From Rossellomorea aquimaris (GTDB lineage: Bacteria; Bacillota; Bacilli; Bacillales; Bacillaceae_B), in contig NZ_VTEX01000006.1 in the NCBI RefSeq assembly GCF_008180865.1, positions 186,281 through 250,280 of the forward strand: a DNA stretch of 64,000 nucleotides, read 5' to 3'. The position numbers were made by a program, and so were the translations under genes. Positions 56,921-64,000 of this stretch are shown piece by piece. Within the stretch, counting starts at the first letter, position 1; each line of letters starts with the position of its first letter. A model generated the notes under the pieces. It had not been told where the DNA came from, made no database searches, and was given only the letters and a program-made list of their open reading frames with translations.

Positions 56921-58612
56921 CTAGGATAATGATTTTTCAGCTTTCACACCGAAAAACTTATTTGAAATGAACAGAATGACAGCGATGATGGCGATTTGAA
57001 TCATTCCGTAAGCAGCAGCCTGCCCCATATTAAACATGCGAAGCTGGTTCATGATTTCAATGGAAATAGGGCGGTTGGATATGGTGTACAACAATACCGA
57101 AGTCGGAAACTCTCCTACGGACTCTACGAATGCAAGGAGTGTCCCGGCAAGAACACCAGGCATGATGATAGGCAAAATCACTTTTCTAAAGGTATAAAAC
57201 CATTTTGCCCCTAAGCTTCTGGCAGCTTCTTCGATCGAGTCATCGAGCTGCTCAAGTACCGCATTAGTTGAACGGACGACCAATGGGATATGCCTGATGA
57301 AATAAGCTAACGGCAAAATCCAGAATGTGCCGACAAGAATATTTCCGAAAGAAAAAATAGTCGGCTCGTTAAAAGCGAAGATCAAGTTCATCCCGATGAC
57401 GGTGGCTGGAAGTGCCCAAGGGATCATCACTAAAATATCGACAAAGCTCTTGCCGACAAATTTGCGTTTTACCAATAAGTAAGAAGTCAATACTCCGAAA
57501 ACTAGGTTCCCTGCTGTTGCAATGAACGAAAGGATCAAACTATTTTTGAGCGGTTTAAATATATTCGGGTCCTCAAAGAGTAACCGGTAATTTTCGAAAT
57601 TAAAAACGCTTGGATACGTCTGCCATGTCCATGTACCATCCGGAACAAGAGAGAGAAGCAGGATGGTGAAGTGAGGCAGGAGAAGGATAACGACCCCGAC
57701 AACACCTGCAGCGACCAATGTCCACTTCATGAATGGATTCTTCACTTCACTTCGATGAGCACCGATCCCTTTCAAAGCCATACGATAATCTTTTCGATTT
57801 TGATACCATCTCATGAAAAGGAAGAAACTGATGGACACAATCGAGAGAATGACAGATTGGGTAGCGGCGACTTCCATATCACCATTAATCTTGGAAAAAT
57901 AAATTTGTAAACTTAAAACGCGGAATCCCCCTGCCAGTAAAAACGGAGCACTGAAGGATGCCATTGAAATCATAAATACGAGCAATGAGGCCGCAACGAT
58001 CGCTGGAGTCAATAATGGAAAGGTCACCTTCCAAAAGACTTTGAATCGATTGGCCCCCAAGTTAAAGGCCGCTTCCTCCAAGGATGGATCAATCTTATTG
58101 ATAGCTGAAGAGACAGTCATATAGAAATACACATACATGGTGTATGCGTGTACAATCAAGATTCCTGAAACACCGCCAATTTTAAAAGGAACGTCCTTCA
58201 ATCCAAACAAATCTTTGATGGCGTTCGGTATTAATCCCGTCTCACCGTATAAGAACATAAAGGCCATGACTCCGACCAGGGAAGGGAGAACGATGGGCAT
58301 AATGGCGGCAGTTGAAAAGAAATTGCGACCCGGGAAATCATAGCGATTAAAAATAAACGCAAGTGGAATTCCGATCAGGGCAGCGACCAGGACACTTAAA
58401 ACAGAAATATAAACAGAGTTCCATAAAGCTTCCAGATTTGTTTTCGATTCTTGAGTGAAAAAGTCTGCGTAGTTTTCAAACCCTATGCTGCCGTTTTTGT
58501 TCAAGCTTTCCAGAAACGTCCGCAGGGAAGGATAGAGCACATAAGCAATCAACACCAGGAGTACAGGCAGCAGCAGCCACAAAGTCAAGCGGGTGTCACG
58601 ATTTTTGATCAT
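56921..58612 (-). CDS. ABC importer permease, fused FbpB-type
   Basis: 563-aa inner-membrane protein with about 12 TM helices forming two binding-protein-dependent permease domains in tandem (EAA-like loops EEAAFNLGANRFKVFWKVTFP and EEAARSLGAKWFYTFRKV). Such fused permeases belong to the Fe3+/thiamine/2-aminoethylphosphonate class. The ATG overlaps the ATPase stop by four bases (ATGA), showing coupling. Confidence 0.9.
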   Translation of the reverse strand: MIKNRDTRLTLWLLLPVLLVLIAYVLYPSLRTFLESLNKNGSIGFENYADFFTQESKTNLEALWNSVYISVLSVLVAALIGIPLAFIFNRYDFPGRNFFSTAAIMPIVLPSLVGVMAFMFLYGETGLIPNAIKDLFGLKDVPFKIGGVSGILIVHAYTMYVYFYMTVSSAINKIDPSLEEAAFNLGANRFKVFWKVTFPLLTPAIVAASLLVFMISMASFSAPFLLAGGFRVLSLQIYFSKINGDMEVAATQSVILSIVSISFFLFMRWYQNRKDYRMALKGIGAHRSEVKNPFMKWTLVAAGVVGVVILLLPHFTILLLSLVPDGTWTWQTYPSVFNFENYRLLFEDPNIFKPLKNSLILSFIATAGNLVFGVLTSYLLVKRKFVGKSFVDILVMIPWALPATVIGMNLIFAFNEPTIFSFGNILVGTFWILPLAYFIRHIPLVVRSTNAVLEQLDDSIEEAARSLGAKWFYTFRKVILPIIMPGVLAGTLLAFVESVGEFPTSVLLYTISNRPISIEIMNQLRMFNMGQAAAYGMIQIAIIAVILFISNKFFGVKAEKSLS

Positions 58613-59715
58613 GGGCTATCACCGCTGATCACCGGGATGAGGCGCATATGTTCTTTAGGTAATTCAACACTGATTTCATCACCTGGTTGAAGTTTATTGG
58701 AAAGAAGAGTATTCAATGTGTGAACCTGTAAGGGCTGCCGGTCTACTTCGATCTGTACGTTAATGACGGATCCGAAGAAATGAACTTCCTTAACGGTTGC
58801 TCTGAACACATTTTCCCCTTCACGATTTTGATCCACAAGCTTTATGACTTCTGGACGAATCGAGAGGGCGATGTCCCCTTGCTCATTCATTTCTCTAACG
58901 GCAGGGTGGTTATGTACAGCGATCTCTTTGGTGATCGTACCGCTTTTTTCAGAGACATACACACTGTCTTCCTCGACGCGGTCAAGGGAAACAGGAAGTA
59001 GATTGATCTCTCCGATAAAACGGGCGACAAAGTCATTGGCAGGTTCGTTATAGATTTCAGTCGGTGTCCCTACTTGATGGCACACACCAAAGTTAAAAAC
59101 GGCAATCCGGTCACTCATGGAGAGGGCTTCGGCCTGATCATGGGTCACGTATATAGTGGTGATGTTATATTCTTTTTGTAACCGTAGAATTTCACTTCTC
59201 ATTTCGTCACGAAGTTTCGCATCCAGATTACTGAGGGGTTCATCTAACAGAAGGATTTCCGGCTCAATCACCAATGCACGGGCTAAGGCGACACGCTGTT
59301 GTTGACCTCCGCTTAATTGACTCACTTGACGATCGGAATATTGTTCAAGTCTGACTTTAGTCAAAACATCTTTAACCCGGGCCTTTACTTCTTTAACAGC
59401 CAGCTTTCTGACTCTTAATCCGAAAGCAACATTTTCAAATACCGTCATGTGAGGAAAAAGGGCATAGTTCTGGAAAACCATGCCCGTATTTCTTTTTTCA
59501 GGAGGTACACGCGTCATGTCCTTTTCACCAAAACGGACGACACCTTTAGTAGGATAGTAGAATCCGGCAATCATCCTGAGGGTGGTTGTCTTTCCACAAC
59601 CGCTTGGCCCAAGGAAGGTAAAGAATTCCCCGTCCTTGATATCCAAGTTTAATTGATCAACTGCTACAACCTTTCCAAAGGCTTTTTGGACATTATCTAT
59701 TTTTATCGACGCCAT
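58609..59715 (-). CDS. ABC importer ATPase, FbpC/PotA-type
   Basis: 368-aa ATPase: Walker A GPSGCGKTT, Q-loop VFQNYALFPH, signature LSGGQQQR, Walker B LLLDEP and H-loop THDQ, then a C-terminal TOBE-type regulatory domain (about 280-360). ATG 59715 (MASIKIDNV) has GGAAGTG eight bases upstream; the frame extends upstream to 59787 into the binding-protein gene without support. Confidence 0.92.
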   Translation of the reverse strand: MASIKIDNVQKAFGKVVAVDQLNLDIKDGEFFTFLGPSGCGKTTTLRMIAGFYYPTKGVVRFGEKDMTRVPPEKRNTGMVFQNYALFPHMTVFENVAFGLRVRKLAVKEVKARVKDVLTKVRLEQYSDRQVSQLSGGQQQRVALARALVIEPEILLLDEPLSNLDAKLRDEMRSEILRLQKEYNITTIYVTHDQAEALSMSDRIAVFNFGVCHQVGTPTEIYNEPANDFVARFIGEINLLPVSLDRVEEDSVYVSEKSGTITKEIAVHNHPAVREMNEQGDIALSIRPEVIKLVDQNREGENVFRATVKEVHFFGSVINVQIEVDRQPLQVHTLNTLLSNKLQPGDEISVELPKEHMRLIPVISGDSP

Positions 59716-59729
59716 ACCGGTTACACTTC

Positions 59730-60818
59730 CTATTCTTTGATTTCTTTCTCTCCGTTTTTGATGTTTTCGTCCCAATGCTTCATCCACTCATCGCTTTTTT
59801 CCTGGAATACCTTCCAGTCGATGTCCATACTCTTGATTTCAGTTTCCGTGATCCACTCAGGAAGTCCCTCGACATCGTCCCTCGTCGGGATGCGATAGAA
59901 TTCTTCTGCCAGGATCTTAGCGGCTTCCGGTGTATTGACAAACTCGTAAAATGCTTCTGCAGCCTTTGGATGAGGTGCGCCTTCAACAAGTGCGATCCCC
60001 TCTGTTAAAACAGGTGTCCCGCTTTCAGGGATGATGAATTCGAAGGGATAGTTCTTGTTTTCTTTTAACATGACGACATCCGGCATCGCCCAGACAGAAA
60101 GGGCACCTTCGCCTTTAGCGACCTTGTTGTACATCATTTCAGGGTTTGCTGAATATTCCTTTGTGTTCGCGTCTAATTTCTCGAGCCACTCATATCCTTT
60201 AGCCGGATCGTTTGAATCTTTATAATCGCGATAAATCATCGCTGAGAAAATCGTTCTCATTGTTCCGGAAGCAAGAGGATATCGAATGATGATTTCGTCT
60301 TTCCACTTCGGATCCAATAATTCATCCCAGTCTTTCGGTGCTTCTTCTTTAGAGATTTCTTTGCTGTTATACATGATTACTTCCGGAGTCTGGCTCGTAC
60401 CGGACCAGTTCCATTCCGGATCGTGGAAGCCTTCGTCTAAGCTTGACGCATAGGACGGTTCGTAAGGTTTCAATAATCCTTCGTCTTTTGCCTGATCGAA
60501 GTTAGTGGAAGGGGCCCCCCACCAGACATCTGCCTGCGGGTTATTCTTTTCGGAACGGATCCTGTCCAGGATTTCCTGTGACCCCATATCGAGCCATTCA
60601 ACGTCGACATTGTATTTTGCCTCGAATTGCTGTTCGAATTTAGACAGGATGTCTTTTCCATGAGGAGAGTACACAACAATCTTTTCTTCAAGCTTGTTTT
60701 CTTTTTCATCAGAGCTTCCTGAACTGGACCCTTGTTCTGATCCGCCACAAGCTGAAAGCAATAAAGCAGCAGATAGAGACAGCGTTGTCATCACCGATAA
60801 TTTCTTGTTCAATTTCAT
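59730..60818 (-). CDS. ABC importer solute-binding lipoprotein
   Basis: 362-aa type-2 periplasmic-binding protein tethered as a lipoprotein (lipobox LLSAC). IVVYSPHGKDILSKFEQ, the SQEILDRIRSEKNNPQADV hinge region and PLASGTMRTIFSAM are typical of the AfuA/FbpA/PhnS cluster. It may bind a metal chelate or a phosphonate/aminocarboxylate. It lies 18 bp after the ROK gene and 14 bp before the ATPase gene. Confidence 0.9.
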   Translation of the reverse strand: MKLNKKLSVMTTLSLSAALLLSACGGSEQGSSSGSSDEKENKLEEKIVVYSPHGKDILSKFEQQFEAKYNVDVEWLDMGSQEILDRIRSEKNNPQADVWWGAPSTNFDQAKDEGLLKPYEPSYASSLDEGFHDPEWNWSGTSQTPEVIMYNSKEISKEEAPKDWDELLDPKWKDEIIIRYPLASGTMRTIFSAMIYRDYKDSNDPAKGYEWLEKLDANTKEYSANPEMMYNKVAKGEGALSVWAMPDVVMLKENKNYPFEFIIPESGTPVLTEGIALVEGAPHPKAAEAFYEFVNTPEAAKILAEEFYRIPTRDDVEGLPEWITETEIKSMDIDWKVFQEKSDEWMKHWDENIKNGEKEIKE

Positions 60819-60836
60819 GAAAAATCCCCCTTATTA

Positions 60837-62018
60837 TCAAAAATTAATAATACCCTCGTGCTCGCGTAAAAACAGTGAAACTGCACCTAAAACGCCAACA
60901 TTTCCCCCTAATTGTGAAATCTTCAATTCTACTGAACTTGGAAGATACTGATCAACCATTTTCCGTAATCTTGGAAGAATAAAATCGGATGACTTTAACA
61001 CACCACCTCCTAAAATGATGACCTCTGGATTTAACAGGCTCGCTGCGTTGATGATCCCGTAACCCAGATGATTGATCGCCTCATTCACGACGGAAAGGGC
61101 TGTCGGGTCTCCGGACTTTGCGAGATTAAACGCCGTTTCCCCGGATAACTCAGAGGTTTTGGCTTCTTCATAAGCCGGATGATCAGGATTTTCCAATACC
61201 CTGGTTGTAAGTTTATGTCCAATGGACTTGCCGCCGGCTACACTTTCCAGATAACCATACCGATGAAACATGGGTTTAAAGTCATTCTGGATGTCATCTT
61301 TATCCGTCACCATATAACCGATCTCCCCTGCGGCGTTGGAGTGTCCCCTGTAAAGCTGGTTATTGATGATGATGCCGCTTCCGATACCAGTCCCCACGGC
61401 CATGAATAGAACATGGCGATTGTTTTTTGCGCTTCCGACCCACTGCTCCCCAAGTGCGGCAACATTCACATCGTTGTCCACGTGGATGGGGAAGGGGAAG
61501 TGTTTTTCAGCTTCTGAAAGAATCGGGTACCGGATCCAATTGAGGCTCGGGGCCTCAAGTACTATCCCGTTTTGTGTGATTCCAGGTACGCCCATGCCCA
61601 TTCCTAAAACGTCACTGGTTTGGATTTGGAGATGATCAAGCATGCGGAAGACATCTTTTGCAATCTGCTCCAAAAGGCCTGTCTGCAAATAATGTGATGT
61701 AGAAAAACTCTTTGAATGAATGATATTTCCACTTAAATCGGAAACAATCGTTTTCACTTTTGTTCCGCCAATATCTGTTCCGATCACATAGGCGGCTTTT
61801 TCATTGAAGAATAACTGAATCGGCTTCCTTCCTCCTTGGGAAGAAGAGGGACCGATTCCTTTTTCATAGATCCATTTTTCTTTTATCAATTCATCTACAA
61901 TCAATGAGATGGTCGGCTTACTCAAGTTCATTTGTGCAGCAATTTCCGCCCTGGAAATAGGGGAGTTTTCTTGAATGCACTGAAGTACTCTTTTTTTATT
62001 CAACGATTTTATCTGCAT
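60837..62018 (-). CDS. ROK-family transcriptional repressor
   Basis: 393-aa protein with an N-terminal winged HTH (about res. 10-65; SRAEIAAQMNLSKPTISLIV) and a ROK sugar-kinase-like domain with VIGTDIGGTKVKTIV and the E-x-G-H/C-x-C-like zinc region altered. It heads the importer-lyase operon and probably controls it. ATG 62018 (MQIKSLNKK) follows GAGGGG; the frame opens at 62039. ROK ligands are usually sugars, so its pairing with a lyase is unusual. Confidence 0.88.
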   Translation of the reverse strand: MQIKSLNKKRVLQCIQENSPISRAEIAAQMNLSKPTISLIVDELIKEKWIYEKGIGPSSSQGGRKPIQLFFNEKAAYVIGTDIGGTKVKTIVSDLSGNIIHSKSFSTSHYLQTGLLEQIAKDVFRMLDHLQIQTSDVLGMGMGVPGITQNGIVLEAPSLNWIRYPILSEAEKHFPFPIHVDNDVNVAALGEQWVGSAKNNRHVLFMAVGTGIGSGIIINNQLYRGHSNAAGEIGYMVTDKDDIQNDFKPMFHRYGYLESVAGGKSIGHKLTTRVLENPDHPAYEEAKTSELSGETAFNLAKSGDPTALSVVNEAINHLGYGIINAASLLNPEVIILGGGVLKSSDFILPRLRKMVDQYLPSSVELKISQLGGNVGVLGAVSLFLREHEGIINF

Positions 62019-62064
62019 AGGTGCCCCTCTTAAACTCATTGCATCACGGCCTTCTTTATTTTGG

Positions 62065-62081
62065 TTAGTAAAGTTTACTAA
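62065..62081. promoter_or_regulatory. ROK operator, perfect palindrome
   Basis: TTAGTAAAGTTTACTAA, 8+1+8 bp perfect palindrome 47 bp upstream of the ROK start. It resembles XylR/ROK operators of Bacillus and would mediate autoregulation. Confidence 0.65.
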
Positions 62082-62190
62082 TTAACAAGAAATATACCTT
62101 ATTATGGAATAAGTTACAATAGTTATTTTAATTTTATGATAATTTAAAATATTAATATGACAACAGTTTGAATTTTCTGTAAAATATTTA

Positions 62191-62219
62191 TTTACATTAT
62201 TATCCTTGTGTGATACTAA
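62191..62219 (+). promoter_or_regulatory. possible promoter of the PIG-L gene
   Basis: TTTACA (62191-62196), 17-bp spacer, TACTAA (62214-62219). Moderate match only. Confidence 0.4.
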
Positions 62220-62237
62220 TTAGGAGAGGTTGCTGGG

Positions 62238-62272
62238 TTTAGTTAGTTAGGCAATTTAACTAACATACTAAA
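62238..62272. promoter_or_regulatory. second operator-like dyad before the PIG-L gene
   Basis: TTTAGTTAGTTAG and CTAACATACTAAA (11 of 13 complementary) around a 9-bp centre. It shares TTAGT/ACTAA half-sites with the palindrome at 62065 and lies just downstream of the candidate promoter. The 328-bp gap holds no other feature. Confidence 0.5.
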
Positions 62273-62346
62273 GACCTATGACGAAGGGAGTGTGAGATAA
62301 AGGTTCAACGTTTTACTAAATTCCTGAAAATGAAAGGGGTTACACG

Positions 62347-64000
62347 ATGAAGTTCATGAGTTATTTGCTTTCGCTATTGTTGGTGCTTTCTTTTTTACCT
62401 TTTAGTGGTGTCGTTCATTCAGAAGAGCATGATGTTGAGTTATGGAATGTCGTCAAACCTTTGGATACGACCGTTACGTTCTTGAACACAGGGGCACATC
62501 CTGATGACGAACGAAGTGATTTCCTGGCCTACCTATCCAGAGGTCTTGGAGTGAAAACCTCAAGCTTGATTGCGAATAGAGGAGAGGGCGGCCAGAATGA
62601 AATAGGGCAGGAGCTCGGGAATGGACTTGGCATCATCCGCTCCAGGGAAATGATCGAAGCCGCCAAGATTACTGGCGTAAAGTCCTACCACCTCAGCGAA
62701 ACCACCTCAGATCCGATTTACGACTTTGGATTTTCCAAAACCCCTGATGAAACGTTGGAGAAATGGGGAGAAGAACTAACTTACGAAAGACTCATCCGCT
62801 TCATCCGGACCTACCAGCCAGATATTTTAATGCCTTCCTTCAGAGACTCCGACTCCCAACATGGACATCATCGATCCATCACCATACTTAGTGAACGCGC
62901 GTTCGAGGACGCTGCCAATCCAGACGTATTCCCGGAACAGCTGGAAGAAGGCTTGTCGGTTTGGCAGGTGAAAAAGTTCTATTTACCTGCAGAATCAGAA
63001 GAAACAGCCACTACATCCCTGGAAATTGGGGATTACGATCCCATTTATGAGATGTCTTATCCGCAAATAGGGGAAGAATCCCGCTATATGCATAAGAGTC
63101 AGGGGATGGGGAATGACATCGGTGTGTCCCCGAGACAGACTCATTTGGAATTAGAGAAGAGTTCTGTAGAAACTACAGGCACTGATGAATTGTTCGAAGG
63201 AATTCCATATGATTTTAAAGAGTGGGCAGAAAAAATGCCTAAGGGGGAGAAATCCCTCAAGGTTCACTTCACTAAGTTTCAAAAGAGCCTGGAAGGGATC
63301 ATTTCAAGCTATCCTGACCGGGGCGAAGCGTTCAAGAAAACACAGAAAGCATTGAAAGAAGCAGAAAGACTCCAGAAGAAAACCGAGAAATCAAAGCTTG
63401 AGGAACAAATGAAGAAAGACCTGCTTCATAAAATTTCTTTGAAGAAAGAGCAGCTGAATGCGGTGAGCTTTGTCGCTTCGGAATTAAGTGTCGATGCCTC
63501 TGCAGAAACGACCGTTCTGACAAAGGGGCAAGAAGTGCAGGTGAAAGTTCAATTAGCCAATCAGGGAGATGAGAAGCTGAAAAAGGCGGAAGTCGAGCTC
63601 GTTACACCGGAGGATTGGGTTGTCGAGAGCGGTGGAAAAGCGGTTGACCTCAAGCCTGGTGAGGAACGTGAAGTGGTATTTGACGTTGAAGTTCCGGGTG
63701 ATGCCGAGTATTATCATGCTTACGATGAGCCGGTAATCCAGGCTAAGGTAAGCTTTGAGGCAGCTGGTGCAAAAACGACTCACGTTCAAGATCTAGAAGG
63801 AACCATCGCCGTCTTGCCTGACGTAGGCATAACCCTTAACCCGGAAGATATCGTGGTCAACAGGGCTGAAGTTCAGGAGGAAATTCCTGTAGTCGCGAAG
63901 GTGAAGAACTATCGCAATGGAGCCACTTCTTCACAGGTATCGTTAACGGCTCCTGAGGGCTGGGAGGTATCTCCTCAAGAGGTGACGGTTCAATTTACTG
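62347..64000 (+). CDS. secreted PIG-L family deacetylase (partial, runs off the window)
   Basis: At least 551 residues without a stop. Signal peptide (res. 1-25), then a PIG-L/LmbE deacetylase domain with the zinc motif AHPDDE (res. 50-55) and QHGHHRS, followed by a Lys/Glu-rich helical linker (about 300-375) and repeated beta domains of the NEW3/alpha-galactosidase-associated type (LKPGEEREVVFDVEVPG). It probably removes N-acetyl groups from an extracellular glycan or glycoconjugate. AAAGGGG precedes the ATG. The frame stays open to the last base. Confidence 0.85.
   Translation, partial: MKFMSYLLSLLLVLSFLPFSGVVHSEEHDVELWNVVKPLDTTVTFLNTGAHPDDERSDFLAYLSRGLGVKTSSLIANRGEGGQNEIGQELGNGLGIIRSREMIEAAKITGVKSYHLSETTSDPIYDFGFSKTPDETLEKWGEELTYERLIRFIRTYQPDILMPSFRDSDSQHGHHRSITILSERAFEDAANPDVFPEQLEEGLSVWQVKKFYLPAESEETATTSLEIGDYDPIYEMSYPQIGEESRYMHKSQGMGNDIGVSPRQTHLELEKSSVETTGTDELFEGIPYDFKEWAEKMPKGEKSLKVHFTKFQKSLEGIISSYPDRGEAFKKTQKALKEAERLQKKTEKSKLEEQMKKDLLHKISLKKEQLNAVSFVASELSVDASAETTVLTKGQEVQVKVQLANQGDEKLKKAEVELVTPEDWVVESGGKAVDLKPGEEREVVFDVEVPGDAEYYHAYDEPVIQAKVSFEAAGAKTTHVQDLEGTIAVLPDVGITLNPEDIVVNRAEVQEEIPVVAKVKNYRNGATSSQVSLTAPEGWEVSPQEVTVQFT

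Overview
The window is a chromosomal segment of a low-GC, endospore-forming, flagellated Gram-positive of the Bacillaceae. It carries spoIIR, spoIID, spoIIQ and spoIIID, the rod-shape gene mbl, flhO/flhP, a SinI/SinR switch and an F-type ATP synthase operon. Gene order from glpX to ywqB closely follows the ywjI-ywqB arm of Bacillus subtilis. Protein resemblance and repeat content suggest a marine or coastal Bacillus-type genus such as Rossellomorea, but this is inference. No rRNA, tRNA, prophage, CRISPR array or insertion sequence was seen.

Layout. 1-16.7 kb: conserved housekeeping genes, namely glpX, rho, rpmE, tdk, a lipoprotein, prfA-prmC, spoIIR, ywlB-like acetyltransferase, ywlC, mntP, ywlE, a minimal chemoreceptor, rpiB-ywlG, glyA and upp. 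17-24.5 kb: the ten-gene atpZIBEFHAGDC operon. 24.7-30.4 kb: ywzB, ywmB, murAA, spoIID, a VanZ-like gene and spoIIQ. 30.8-35.6 kb: a Na+/solute symporter operon (DUF4212 small subunit, SSS large subunit with an EF-hand-like loop, CNMP/CBS/DUF294 regulator, DEDDh exonuclease). 35.9-40.5 kb: spoIIID, mbl, flhO, flhP, an EpuA-like gene and fabZ. 41.2-44.2 kb: an accessory biofilm-type locus. 44.2-50.5 kb: ywpF, ssbB and the ywqA-ywqB helicase/SWIM pair. 51-54.9 kb: alkaline phosphatase, a YknW/YknX-like pair without its ABC transporter, and a riboswitch-controlled microprotein. 55.2-64 kb: a ROK-regulated operon joining an Fe3+/polyamine-type ABC importer to an argininosuccinate-lyase-like enzyme, then a secreted PIG-L deacetylase cut by the window end.

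The most interesting locus is 41.2-44.2 kb. A class I c-di-GMP-type aptamer lies directly in front of a short TTG-started sinI. Convergent to it is a true sinR, and next to these are a second SinR-like regulator translationally coupled to a class D sortase and a TasA/camelysin-like surface protein ending in LPNTA, the class D sorting signal. A perfect inverted SinR box sits just downstream of the promoter of that protein. The arrangement predicts direct c-di-GMP input into the SinI/SinR switch and a SinR-repressed, sortase-anchored matrix protein. A second, more canonical c-di-GMP-I aptamer (54.94-55.02 kb, minus strand) precedes an unannotated 43-aa membrane protein.

At a smaller scale the DNA is rich in repeats not explained by genes: three copies of a ~125-bp structured element with compensatory base changes; two copies of a second hairpin element; 18 copies (plus one partial) of GAGGGACGGACCTC or a close variant, used as terminator stems, as ends of ~97-bp elements, and inside genes in all three reading frames; and several intergenic arrays in which a locus-specific core recurs about every 21 bp. 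A dense DnaA-box cluster lies at ywlC.
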